Of a DNA stretch of 64,000 nt, positions 1 to 10,062 are shown in pieces (position 1 is the stretch's first letter; every line of letters begins with the position of its first letter). The translations under genes and the position numbers were made by a program. The stretch is from Nigrospora sphaerica (taxonomy: Eukaryota; Ascomycota; Sordariomycetes; Amphisphaeriales; Apiosporaceae). The notes under the pieces were generated by a model. That model was not told the origin of the DNA. It searched no databases and worked only from the letters and a program-made list of their open reading frames with translations. The DNA lies in contig JAGVVL010000021.1 in NCBI GenBank assembly GCA_018287875.1, forward strand, positions 620,001-684,000, read 5' to 3'.

Positions 1-140
1 GAGACCCGGACTGAAGACCTGGTTAAATACAGTTAGAGAGAGTGGAGGGCACCCCTTGAAAGCCCTCTAGTCGCTGATTGGTGAGGTCAGGTGACCTGTA
101 GACCCTGAATCTCTACTTCAGGGGTCGCCTTAGCGCGACA
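1..140. repeat. Relic copia LTR (truncated by window edge)
   Basis: These 140 bases align with the last 141 bases of the 210-bp copia LTRs at 9719-9928 and 15480-15689 and end in the same GCGCGACA. Scattered substitutions and small indels make it clearly older than those two. The sequence after base 140 lacks the polypurine tract seen beside the left LTR of the full element, so this is either a solo LTR or the right-hand LTR of an element lying outside the window. Confidence 0.9.
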
Positions 141-607
141 GATGGACAAGAAAAGAAACAGGAACGCGGGCGCAGCCAGCGACAGACTCCAGCTATTAAT
201 GCTGTCTGCAGCCTCTGAGGCTCAATACCCAGCGCGAACAATAGCATCTCGAACAATGATATCGCCTGGGAGGACTGGCCATTGTCCTCACCTTAAGGAC
301 AATCGAACCGCAACTGACGCTCTGCAGGACGACTAGCAAGCTACTAACCGAGCCAAAACTGCAGGGACAATTAAACCCTCGCATGGGAACCGGCACAAGC
401 AGCTAAAGGAGGCCAACAGAGGGTCAGCGAACGATGGAACGTCCGCTGAGGGGGTGTGTGGCAATATGAGGCTATCACTAGTTTCGCCCCTGAGATCACG
501 TGAGGAGCTACTGGTACCTGCAGTAGGTCCTATGGAGCATGTGGGGAGCGGTCCCCAGCTACGAGTATATAGTCTGCCATCTCTGGCACTTTCTTTTGTC
601 CTTTCTA
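141..607. other. Intergenic, likely 5' region of the first DDE transposon
   Basis: No gene recognised. Bases about 490-607 (ATCACGTG near 497, TATATA near 567, TCTGCCATCTCTGGCAC just after) recur in diverged form on the minus strand at about 20230-20330, again just ahead of a similar short ATG stretch, so this is probably the promoter/5' UTR of that transposon family. I could not identify terminal inverted repeats for this copy. Confidence 0.4.
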
Positions 608-2268
608 ATGGATAACCTTGAACCTTTCGCTTCCCACGCCTCCTTCAGTGCGACATCCTTGCTATCCAATCTCTTAAAAATAACCCTCAAAGTAGCCGCC
701 GAGCGACCGCGAAGATCTACAACGTCCCAGAAACCACCCTACGTCGAAGAATGGCCGGCACGCCTTCGAAGGCCGAGCAGGGCAGCGCAACTTCTCGATT
801 AACGAGACTAGAAGAAAGGGTGATTGTTGAATACATAATTGACCTGGATTCGCGAGGGTTCTCACCCCGGCTGCGCGACGTGGAAGATATGGCCAATGTT
901 ATTGCCGAGGCGCGTGACGCGTCACGCGTCGGGACGCATTGGGCCTCGAACTTCATTAAGCGACAACCACAGCTGAAAACGCGTCTTTCGCGTGTGTACG
1001 ACTACCAGAGGGCCCTCTGCGAGGATCCTGAAAAGATTGCGGCTTGGTTCGAGCTTTTCCGCAGCATGAAAGCGAAGTTCGGCATCCTCGACGACGATCT
1101 GTACAACTTCGACGAGACCGGCTTCATGATGGGCCAGATCGCGTCCTCTATGGTCGTTACGGGTGCTGATCACGGCGGGAAACGAAAGAAGATCCAACCT
1201 GGCAACCGGGAATGGGCTACCGCGATCCAAGGCGTGTGTGCGGATGGCTGGTGCGTCCCGCCGTTCATAGCGGTAAAGGGCAAGACTCATCTCGCGAACT
1301 GGTACGCCGACAGCACCCTACCACGCGACTGGGTAATCAAACCGACCTTGAATGGATGGACCAGTAACGAGACAGGCCTGGACTGGGTTCGGCATTTCGA
1401 TAAACACACGGCGTCGCGCGCAAAAGGTCAATATCGGTTATTAGTAATCGACGGGCACGAGAGCCACGTTTCGGCCGATTTCCAGGCTTTCTGCAGGGAG
1501 AAGAACATCATCACGATCTCTATGCCTCCGCACTCGTCGCATCTTCTCCAGCCACTTGACGTTGGGTGTTTTGGTCCACTAAAGCGGGCGTACGGTCGCG
1601 AGATCGAAGGGTTTATGAAATCGCACGTAAACCACATCACGAAGGCTGAGTTCCTTATCGCCTTCCAGGCCGCATTTTTAAAGGTCTTTACACCCGACAA
1701 TGTCAAGGCCGGATTCAAAGGAGCCGGTATAGTTCCTCTCGACCCGGATAGGGTCATATCGAAGCTCGATGTGAAGTTGTCGACGCCTTCGCCGACAAGG
1801 AGCCTCCCAGCTGCGACCATCCCATGGGCCTCTCAGACGCCGCACAACCCGACCGAGGCGACTTCACAGACGGACTTTATTAAAAGTCGAGTCCGCCGTC
1901 ACCAGGGAAGCTCACCGACACCGATTTTATCGGCAGTTGACCAGATTGCGAAGGGTACGATGGCGATTATGCACGAGAATGCCCTCTTGAAGGCTGAGAT
2001 CCGTTACCTTCGAGAAGCAAATATCGGCCTCGCTAAACGTCGCAGGGCAAAGAAAACACATGTAAGGCAAGGGGGAACACTTACTGTCGCCGAAGGACAA
2101 GATCTCATAGATCAAAAGGATGCGGATACACAGTTGAGGGAGGAAACGCGTGCGGGTAGTAGTCGTGTAAGGATGGCGCAGCCGCGCGAAAGGCGCTGTG
2201 GCATCTGCGGAAAGACCGGTCATAATGCGCGCACCTGTGTAATGGTTGAAGAAACATCCGAAGAGTAG
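608..2268 (+). pseudogene. pogo-like DDE transposase with C-terminal zinc knuckle, frameshifted N-terminus
   Basis: A cut-and-paste transposase of the Tc1/mariner-pogo group. The frame is open from 622 to 2268 with an internal ATG at 751 (505 codons from there). Counting from that ATG, the catalytic aspartates lie in YNFDETG (D121), VIDGHESH (D234) and LLQPLD (D270), a DD35D spacing. A coiled-coil-like basic tail ends in a CX2CX4HX4C zinc knuckle at about 483-496, unlike the other pogo copies here. The N-terminal helix-turn-helix (ending near TTLRRRMAG) lies upstream of 751 in the same frame but lacks an ATG. An ATG at 608 is in another frame, and the two join if one base is missing near 645. 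A degenerate relative is at 35894-37086. Likely immobile as it stands unless the frameshift is a sequencing error. Confidence 0.85.
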
Positions 2269-2654
2269 GATTCCGATCAGTTTGGATTGATTTAGGGCGG
2301 TTTGGTTGAGTAATCGATTGATTAGTCGCGAGAGTGCTCTGAGGTGCGCCACTTGGTTGGATGCGCCACATGGATGGCACCTACGTTATAAGTTATTATA
2401 ACTTTTATTTAAGAAATGCCGGAACGGTTTTCTTAGGCCTCAGACACGTAAGGGATCCTCATAGCCTAGGTAGGTCGCTAGGTGTAAGAAAAATCATCAT
2501 CATAATTAAGAAAAGTCTCATCCACATCCTTATATCTATTTGATAACGCCTAATGCAAAGGGACCTGCTATAATGATCCTCGGAATCAATGGATATCATG
2601 GGCTCGTAGAGAAGGAGATTCGCTATACCTGTACATCCGTTGTATGCTAGCTAA
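2269..2654. other. Intergenic, contains a LINE 3' scrap
   Basis: AT-rich sequence after the transposase. Apart from the LINE-derived piece at 2418-2510, I see no gene or repeat. Confidence 0.4.
2418..2510 (+). mobile_element. 5'-truncated LINE 3' end
   Basis: The stretch from GCCGGAACGGTTTTC to GGTCGCTAGGTGTAAG matches, on the opposite strand, the 3' end of the LINE at 21719-21790. As there, it ends in a trinucleotide-type tail, here ATC repeats rather than AAG/AAT. It fits a 'dead on arrival' insertion made by target-primed reverse transcription that copied only the last ~90 bases. Confidence 0.75.
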
Positions 2655-3095
2655 GCCAATGGAGTCTTCACAATTCGGTCTTTCAAGTTCGCCCCAGCTT
2701 TGCTGTCCAGGAGCAGCCGCACGGTAGCTTCATGTCCACCCGCAGCGGCATATCACGACGGTGTCCGACCGGGTTCACGTTTTAAGTTGGCTTTAGCTTC
2801 GCTTCCTAAGAGTAACTGCACTAAGGCATCATGGCTCTTCTCGGCGACAAATGATAGCGGTGTCTGGCCATTCTGGTCCGTCGAGTTGACCTCGGTCTTC
2901 TGCTCGAGCAGCAGCCGTACAATGACTTCGTGTCTGTTCTCAACAGCAAGTGATAGTGGCGTCCGGCCACTGTAGTATTACCCCATAGCCTTCGAGTTGA
3001 CCTCGGCCTTATGCTCGAGAAGTAGCCGCACTATTGCCTTGTGTCCATTCCGGGCGGCAAGTGATAAAGGTTCATTAAGATCTTGGGTCCAGATC
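2655..3095 (-). pseudogene. Decayed ankyrin-repeat block
   Basis: On the minus strand this reads as about four ankyrin repeats. Recognisable pieces are LSLAARNGHKAIVRLLLEHK, RTPLSLAVENRHEVIVRLLL, TPLSFVAEKSHDALVQLLL and AAAGGHEATVRLLL. Stop codons interrupt it at several places and no start or complete domain remains. It is not closely similar to the larger ankyrin gene at 58.8-60.9 kb (here the spacer is like EVNS, there VNAQGG). Ankyrin arrays bind proteins; no function can be assigned to this relic. Confidence 0.75.
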
Positions 3096-3170
3096 ATACT
3101 GAAAGTACGCCCCTCTGAATAGCAAGGGGCTCAGTAGGCATATCAGTAAGATCGGGGGGGGTCGCATATA

Positions 3171-3230
3171 AGTTCGAGGACCCCCATTCGGGCCCCCCCA
3201 CTTTCGGGCCCCCCAAAAACCAGCCACCGA
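3171..3230 (+). repeat. Left terminal inverted repeat of the 3171-5035 pogo element
   Basis: Reads AGTTCGAGGACCCCC, then two C-run subunits and AAAAACCAGCCACCGA. It pairs with 4970-5035. Confidence 0.9.
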
Positions 3231-3320
3231 ATTTTCGGCCTTTCGGACGTTCTTTCTATTTCTGAACTCAATTGGCGTCCAATCTTTCTATAAACTCATA
3301 TTATAACAGTTATAGCTAAT

Positions 3321-4934
3321 ATGAAACAGTATTCCGAAGAAGATATGCAAAGGGCCCTTAGCTCCGTTACGAGTGGGCACGGAATTAAGCAGACTGCGCG
3401 AGAATACGGCATACCGAAATCAACACTACAAAACAGACTTCGAGGCCAACAAAGCAGGTCAGATGCGTTCGCATACCAACAGAGGCTCAGACCAGTCCAG
3501 GAAGAATTGCTTACGACCTGGATCCTTACCCAAGCTGCCCTAGGGCTTCCACCTTCGCACGCCCAAGTGAAGGAGTTCGCTGAATGTATCCTCCGGGCTC
3601 AGGGCGACAGCGAGCCACTTGGGAAGAGGTGGCTGCAGGCCTTCCTACGTAGGAACCCAGCTGTACAGGTCCACAAGAGCCGGTCTATCGACTCACAGCG
3701 TGTTAATGGCGCCTCAGTCGAGGTAATTCGACCATGGTTCCGGTATCTTCAGTTGCCGGAGATCCAGAGGGTGAAGCCGGCTAACCGCTACAATATGGAT
3801 GAAGCAGGGCTCCTAGAAGGTGCTGGATCTAACGGTCTAGTACTTGGAGGTTCGGAAAAGCGCTCAGTCCGAAAGAAGCAGCCTGGTTCTCGTGTCTGGA
3901 CGTCCTTCATCGAATGCATCTCCGCCCAAGGCCATGCCCTGCCCCCATTGGTCATTTTTAAGGGCAAGACGGTTCAGCAGCAATGGTTCCCGCTCGATTT
4001 AAGCCAATTCGGAGGCTGGCAGTTCACTGCAACCGAAAACGGATGGATTACAGACCAAACAGCGCTCGAGTGGCTCGAGAAGGTCTTTATCCCGAATACC
4101 GCCCCCGAGGACCCTTCCGAGTACCGCCTACTCGTGATGGACGGCCATGACAGCCATACAACGACTGATTTTATGTTCCAATGCTTCTCGTATCGGATAT
4201 ATCTTCTTTTCTTGCCCCCGCATACCTCTCACGTCCTCCAACCTCTCGATTTAGCCATTTTCAGTTCTTTAAAATCGGCGTACCGGAAAGAGCTCGGATT
4301 TCTAACTCAGTTAACGGACTCGACGATAGTTGGCAAGCGGAATTTTCTTGCCTGCTATAAGAAGGCTCGCCTAGCCGGCCTTACCGGTCAGAATATCCGG
4401 AATGGGTGGAAAGCCGCCGGTCTCTGGCCGGTTAATATGGCTAAACCGCTTCTCAGTCGGAATTTGATTCAAAATGCACAAAAATCAACACCCGATACGA
4501 CAAATTCGAAGAGATCCTACTTAAATAGAGAGTTCTCAACACCTCAAAAGACATCCCATGCTTCTACAGTGGTTTGGTCGACTCCAAAGAAGACGTCGGA
4601 CTTTAAGGACCAAGTACAGCTTTCGAACCAGCTAGCTAAACACTCAACCACACAATGACTACTCTTCCGGAAGATCCAAAAGGCCTTTGATGAGAAGAAC
4701 GTTCAATTAGCTACTGCTCAAAGGCAAATTCAAGCTCTCGAAGCTAGGATTGACACTATCAGACCAAGGAAAAGGAAGAAGGTGGATTTAAGCCCTAATT
4801 CGAAGTTCGCGAATATCGAAGACGTCCACCGGGCTCAATTGGCGGTCGGAGAAGCCGAAAGTGGTCTAGATGAAGAGAGTGACAGCGAAAGCCTAAGTGA
4901 GGCTGGTTCGTGTATTAGAGTTATCATTAATTAA
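3321..4934 (+). pseudogene. pogo/Fot transposase with one nonsense codon
   Basis: The transposase starts at ATG 3321 and is open for 445 codons to a TGA at 4656-4658. It then continues in the same frame through a coiled-coil and acidic tail to TAA at about 4932-4934. Psq-type helix-turn-helix at about 8-45, CENP-B-like DNA-binding region to about 120, catalytic D160 (YNMDEAG), D274 (VMDGHDSH) and D310 (LQPLD), i.e. DD35D. In the related fragment at 37089-37548 the codon matching the TGA is CGA, so a C-to-T change explains the stop. All catalytic residues precede it, so a shortened but possibly active protein could still be made. It sits inside intact inverted repeats. Confidence 0.88.
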
Positions 4935-4969
4935 GGCTATATTTGAAGTTCTATTGATAGGGCTGGTTT

Positions 4970-5035
4970 TCGCTGGCTGATTTTTGGGGGGCCCGAAAGT
5001 GGGGGGGGGGGGGGCCGAATGGGGGTCCTCGAACT
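4970..5035 (-). repeat. Right terminal inverted repeat of the 3171-5035 pogo element
   Basis: Inverted copy of 3171-3230 with an expanded G tract near 5000-5014. It ends GAACT directly before the TA at 5036-5037. Confidence 0.9.
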
Positions 5036-5037
5036 TA

Positions 5038-5816
5038 AGGCGCAGTTGCTGCAGGGCAATTGCGGATCCATTTTTGTACCACAGGTCTCAAACTAGAGAA
5101 TTGCAGCATCATGAGTATACTCGACATAGCTCCTAAGTAGGGTATATATAGTACGTACTGTACGAGGAGTACGGACGACCTGGAACCAACTTCTCAATCC
5201 TACATCTCGCTGAAACCTTTAAGTGTGGTAAGAAGACGAAAAATCAACCTTAAATAGCCATCGTTTCCCTTTTATACGGCCTAGATCGGATCTGTTCCAT
5301 CCGGTACGTCTTAGGATGTCGCAACTACGGTCTTCTTTTCTCCGAGAAGCATAGACTATTCAGGCCTCCGAACAAGATGAACTAGACGTTTCATTGTTTA
5401 GAAATGAGAGGCTCAGGAGACTCACCCTTAGTCTTTCGGCCAATGGAAGACGCCGGCAGCAGGATCCGAACCACCACTACACTCACCGCCGGCCTTTCCC
5501 TCGCCACGAATGGCAACTGGTTTTTCCACCCGCAAATATCCCGCTCGACATGAATTCTCTGCGTTCTAGTAGTCCCCCTGGGCTACACCGCTTTGGAGCC
5601 ACATTGAGGTCAAGAAGCCTTCTTCCGTCGTGAGTTTAACTTTTCCGACGGTCCAACCGGTGAAAATCGGCACGCCAATAGCTGAAACTCATTTATGACG
5701 CTCAATCCTATACATTGGCCTTGGCGAAGACCAGTAAAATAACCTGCTAGAAAGAGATGGGCTAGACACGGTAGCTTCGACGCATGAACTCCGGCCGTTT
5801 GAAAGAGTTCCGATAG
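5038..5816. other. Intergenic, no recognisable feature
   Basis: Non-repetitive sequence between the pogo element and the RING fragment. Short open frames exist on both strands, but none has a recognisable domain. Confidence 0.3.
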
Positions 5817-6095
5817 GCGAGCTGTCGAAAGAGGACCGGCATAAGTCCAACGACTTCGGATTGTGACCCCGTATCAACTCATCAGGTGGTGGCAGGCTGT
5901 AATATTTGCTGGAATGACTTCGATAGCCAGTCCCCCGAGGGAACAAAAGAGGTCCCTTTACGCTTGCCCCTTTGCAAACATATCTTTGGCGACAAGTGTA
6001 TCGAGACTTGGTTGACAGAGTCTAACAGCTGTCCCATTTGCCGAGCTACCGTGGACTCGGAAGTAGTAGTCCCGATCAGCTGCCTACCAGGCTAA
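5817..6095 (+). pseudogene. RING-finger domain fragment
   Basis: The frame opens after a TAG at 5814-5816 and encodes a RING finger: CNICWNDF, then PLCKHIFGDKCIETW, then SCPICR. This is the CxxC...CxHxFGxxCIxxW...CPxC pattern common in fungal RING proteins, which usually act as E3 ubiquitin ligases. There is no in-frame ATG, so this is either an internal exon or a fragment. A different frame (6038-6268) stays open downstream and could be the rest of the gene after a frameshift or intron, ending near 6268; I could not prove a splice pair. Confidence 0.6.
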
Positions 6096-7184
6096 GCAGC
6101 GATTTTCTAGGAGAAGGCCGTGTTCGCCTTTCTCTTAAGGGCCATAATGTTCACCCTGCTAATCACCCAGTGGCCATTGAGGAGAATTTATTAAGAGAGG
6201 ACGACCCTGACCGCATGGTGTCAAAGGATTTGCTAGAAGAGGCGTATGAGGTGATGAGCGACAGTTGACCGGGGTCTAGTTTATGATGTTCTACGTAGTT
6301 TTAAGTGAAGGGATATAGGGCGGAAGTACGTTGAATGTAATGTGATGTTGAGCTAATCGATTGAGTACAGTACGGTCCAATAATGGAAAGTTTTGCTACA
6401 AACGATAGACGGCTGCCAACCCTCTGTACAATATATAGGGAGACATAAATGGAATGCTTACCTGTCAGATCCATGTACACTACGACTAAGGTACTCGGGG
6501 TACATGGTCAGCGCCAAGAGCGCCAATTGCTGCCTGTGCACAAGAAAATAAGAAAGTGAACCAGAGGACATTGATTTTGCGGATGCCTGTACGCACATAG
6601 GAGGCTGATTTCGTTATCCACTGTAGGATCACCGTCCTGATAATCTTCTGTAGCCCGTGGGCTGGTGGGCCTGTAGTGACGTTTGCTATGTTGCTTCTGT
6701 GTTTCGCCACTCTCTGCGCTTATAAGGTCCGGATTATCATTGACAGGAGGGGTTCTATTGCCCCACTTTGGATTGCACCATAGCTAGATCCCTGCGTCAC
6801 CGGCTACTTTATGGCCGGCCACACCTTGTAGATCATCTCTTCTGCTACTACCCCAGTCCACGACTCATCAATTTCCTCCTCGCCTCTGCTGTCCATTTGC
6901 GCCCCTTTTAGACTGCCGATGTTCTTCTCTTTCGGCTTCTCTGAAGACAAATCTCAAGGTCTAGAACGACCTAGGACGGCCAGGCTGTGTTGTATGCACC
7001 TGTTCTCGATGCCACGGCGGGACCCCGAATTCCTATCTGGATAGCTACATAAAGCCTTAACCTTCCACCAACAGCTTAAGCCCCCTAAGAATCTCCTATC
7101 GTTATCCGCTTCCTGCCTTAACTCTCGCTCATTCGCTGTTCCCATTAGAGTTTCTCGTCCTTTACCACCTATACTCCAGACCCG
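6096..7184. other. Intergenic or uncertain coding tail
   Basis: Bases 6096-6268 may be the tail of the RING-containing gene in another frame. The rest (6269-7184) shows no domain or repeat I can support and is the probable upstream region of the membrane-protein gene. Confidence 0.3.
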
Positions 7185-7691
7185 ATGGAGCATGCCAGCA
7201 ACTTGTTTGTTGTATCCCTTATCTGCCTGCCGGTTTTCTACTGGGGCATCAGCATAGGCGTCTATTTGTACTTCCTTTGGTTCTCCAGCACCCTCCTTCG
7301 GCCCTTCTTTAATTCACACAGCATGTTCGCTGATTCGGCCCGTGTTGACGTGGTTCTTGCATTCCTCGGCCTTGGTGTTGGGTTCTCAGTGATACAGATG
7401 GCTGTGACATTCTCTATTTTGTTTTCTACGCCAGCGATAAGCAGCAAGCAGAACCAAGATAGGCTGCGGTGGGGACGCCTTTGGAAAGTCACCAATCTCG
7501 TTGTCGGTCTCTGTTTGACCGTCCTATCAATCCTCACGACGAAGTACGCATGGGATTGGTGGCATTTCTTCGCCAGCCGCAACGACAGCGAGGTCTTGAA
7601 GAAGAATTGCCAAGCCTTGGCCATCATCTGGATCATCAATCTCTGTTCTTTAGCTTTCCATCTCTGCCTTAAGCCTGCGTTACGCAGGTAA
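7185..7691 (+). CDS. Hypothetical four-helix membrane protein
   Basis: A 168-codon frame with a proper ATG (7185). I do not recognise the family. The protein has about four hydrophobic helices: residues ~7-35 (FVVSLICLPVFYWGISIGVY), ~55-82 (VDVVLAFLGLGVGFSVIQMA), ~103-122 (VTNLVVGLCLTVLSIL) and ~143-162 (ALAIIWIINLCSLAFHLCL), with short charged loops. That suggests an integral membrane protein with both ends on the same side. No intron is needed. It lies between unrelated fragments, with no neighbour hinting at its role. A chance frame is unlikely given the regular hydrophobic pattern. Confidence 0.55.
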   Translation: MEHASNLFVVSLICLPVFYWGISIGVYLYFLWFSSTLLRPFFNSHSMFADSARVDVVLAFLGLGVGFSVIQMAVTFSILFSTPAISSKQNQDRLRWGRLWKVTNLVVGLCLTVLSILTTKYAWDWWHFFASRNDSEVLKKNCQALAIIWIINLCSLAFHLCLKPALRR

Positions 7692-8837
7692 TGGATTAGC
7701 GAGTGGGTACGAGAGGAGAGAAAGCAGAACGCCTCAATAGGCTATGCTTATGCCACCCCAGCGAGGCGGAACTACCTTAGCTTTCTTTCGGTGCTAGCTG
7801 CTCAGTGTTGGCTGGGTAACTGGGTTTGGGCCTGTGTCAAGTTTGCCCATATGATCACCAATACAAAAACAATGTACAATGTGTTTCTCCGGGCCGATTA
7901 TATGCCGAGGGCTAGCTGTTAGTCCTGGACGGCGTGTGACAGGATGAGGCTAGCTATTGTGCTAAAATTAAAATGACTATCAGCTTAGCAGTGATCCTAT
8001 ATGCAACGCCTCAGTTCCAACTGTTATACATAGCTGACATGGCCAGCTGCTATCTATAGGATGCCTTCTAACTTTCGTCATGGGATTAAAAGAAGTCGCA
8101 GGTAACATGTTTTAAGCGTGGCTTAGTAGTATGAGGAGGCAGCCGGAAGGGCTTATTTTTCTGTAACCAAATTATATGTGCCCCCTTTAGACTGAATAAG
8201 AATTATTAGAATGGCCAGGGGCGTATAACGTGCGTCTGTGAAGGGGACGCCATACCTCCTTAGCGCGAACAGTGTCCATCTTTGAAGCGCGCTCATCTAA
8301 GAAGCCCGGAAATTTCCCAGTCAAGTTATCTCTCTATATGTCAAGCCCCTCTACATCGCCTATCGGAGCACGTCGCAGCCCACCATCCCTTCTTCGGAGG
8401 CCTGCTGCACTATGTTGGGGGCTGTACCTCCAGCCCAGTCAAGAGCCACGCGCCGCTCGTTCGTTGGGCGTGTGGAATAAAGCGTCCTCGCCGGCCACCT
8501 TGACCGCCGGTGGTTCCGACGTATGTACGCTTGCAGGGAAGCGTCCATCTGGTCGTGGGCATGCCCACTGGCCGCTGCAAGATGGTCTTCATTGTCCATT
8601 GTGACGTTCGACCCACTGTCGGAAGGTGGACGGCCGACGGCCGGTCGATAGGTACCTAGGATGTGATCAGCAAAACGGGGTCTGGCGACGGTCGACTCGG
8701 TCTCGATCATCCCAACCTCGTTCTTGTTGCTGGAAAGGTCTCCGCTGCCCACTGTTTTCACGGGGGGCAACCATGGTGCCGTTTTCCTCGACGGGAAAGA
8801 CGTGAACAGATGGGACATTTATGTCAGCTGGGTGGCC
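7692..8837. other. Intergenic, no recognised gene
   Basis: Several overlapping open frames occur at 8272-8837 on both strands, a GC-rich patch, but none shows a domain. The minus-strand frame 8818-8360 is the longest and has low-complexity composition. Confidence 0.3.
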
Positions 8838-9232
8838 TTATTCGCAGTCGGAGCCGGCTTCGCTCTCGATGTCGGTGGTGGCGTCGCCGTTCAAATCACC
8901 TTCGGCAGTTATATCGTGGTGGAAGTCGCTTGCTTGAGCAGCTCGACGAGCTGCTGAAGAGTGGGCGTCATCAATCGCCAACCGGCGCAGCTATTGTTGT
9001 CAGCCACCGGTCGATAGGGAGGCCCGTCGGGGAGAACACGAACTAGCCTATTTACGTCGGGTAATGTCTGGCCACGTGGGAGATGCATCACCACCTCCAT
9101 CCTCTGATGCGTCGGGTTCCAGTACACGAGCGCGGTAAAGATACCACAGTCTTCGCCCAGCTTGGTCGTCTTGCTTTGGAGAGACTGGCCACTCTTCCGA
9201 ATCTTGGCCTTCTGGCCCTTGCTATGGGCCAT
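8838..9232 (-). pseudogene. Small MADS-box-like protein, copy 1
   Basis: Starts at ATG 9232 (MAHSKGQK...). The basic N-terminal half (KAKIRKSGQSLQSKTTKLGE, then CGIFTALVYW) has the layout of a shortened MADS/SRF-type DNA-binding domain: a basic helix, then a hydrophobic strand. A second copy at 47707-46914 is about 65-70% identical across the first ~75 residues, so the reading frame is real. The frame stops at 8909, but another frame continues into an acidic tail (DIESEAGSDCE) ending at 8838; one missing base near 8935 would join them. The MADS assignment is tentative. It could act as a DNA-binding regulator. Confidence 0.5.
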
Positions 9233-9713
9233 GGTCGTGCTCGAGCCGCTAGGACCGGCGTCCACACCATACGAACATTTATATAATACGTTTGGGGGCG
9301 CCCATGTTAACAGGGCGACGGCTGCTCGGCGTTACGTAGCAAAGACGGCTAAGGCGTGCACTGGAAATAACTCTCGCTGAAGGGTGGGGGATGAGAAAGG
9401 GCGGATCGAGCTGCTGCAGATCAAGATCCAATAAATGGATTATTCCCGAAGCTTTTGCTTTATGCCTCAGCGGGCACTTAGTCCAGACGCGCCGTATGTA
9501 ACATGGGGGGTTTGTCGAACACAGCCAAAAGAGACGGCGAACGGCCCACAACTTTCAGACTAAATGTGGTACGGGCAAATCGAGCGCACTTAGGCCTGTG
9601 CCCGAAACGGCGCGTTGAAGACACAGATTAGAAAAGGCCGTCAAGTCCTTCTCTACTACGGAGCATGACTGCCATCGAAGACCTAGTTTTCAATGAGCTT
9701 AGATTTGGCCTAC
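9233..9713. other. Intergenic, upstream of MADS-like copy 1
   Basis: Contains the presumed promoter of the minus-strand gene (TATATAA near 9279-9285). Otherwise no feature is seen before the copia target site. Confidence 0.35.
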
Positions 9714-9718
9714 TGAAT

Positions 9719-9928
9719 TGTCACGCTTGCAGGAGATCGGAGGTATAGGTCAGATAAGGAATGTAGAAGTCGCCCCGAGCCTCCTAAGTGAGACCCGGAC
9801 TGAAGACCTAGTTAAATACAGGTAGAGGAGTGGAGGGTACCCCTTGTAAGCCCTCTGGTCGCTGGTTGGTCAGGTCAGGTGACCTGCAGACCCTGAATCT
9901 CTACTTCAGGGGTCTCTTCAGCGCGACA
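9719..9928 (-). repeat. copia 3' LTR
   Basis: 210 bp, TG...CA, identical by eye to 15480-15689. It lies downstream of the coding region because the element is on the minus strand. Confidence 0.95.
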
Positions 9929-9938
9929 CACCCCCCAG
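9929..9938 (-). other. copia polypurine tract
   Basis: On the coding strand the bases immediately before the 3' LTR read CTGGGGGGTG, a purine run in the position where plus-strand DNA synthesis is primed. Confidence 0.7.
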
Positions 9939-10062
9939 AAACTGCTGGCGTACAGCTGTTGCTGTTTTCGCGCCTAAGAAAAGGACAAAGGAGACTATAG
10001 ATAGTGTGGTTAGTCCCTAACGAAAGAAAGTGTCGTCCGAATAGGCAGCCGTTGGCTCCAAT

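Larger units (their letters stand above)
3171..5035 (+). mobile_element. pogo/Fot-type DNA transposon, TA target duplication
   Basis: Complete Tc1/mariner-superfamily element of 1865 bp. It is bounded by imperfect inverted repeats of about 60-65 bp (3171-3230 and 4970-5035) beginning AGTTCGAGGACCCCCATTC, with TA dinucleotides at 3169-3170 and 5036-5037 marking the insertion. Each inverted repeat holds two copies of a G-run/TTTCGGGCCCCCC subunit, probably transposase binding sites; the right end has a longer G run (about 14) than the left. It encodes the transposase at 3321-4934, which carries one stop codon. Confidence 0.93.

Noticed and set aside
8360..8818. A 152-codon minus-strand gene
   Set aside because: No domain, low-complexity composition and overlapping frames on both strands; not similar to the tail of MADS-like copy 2.
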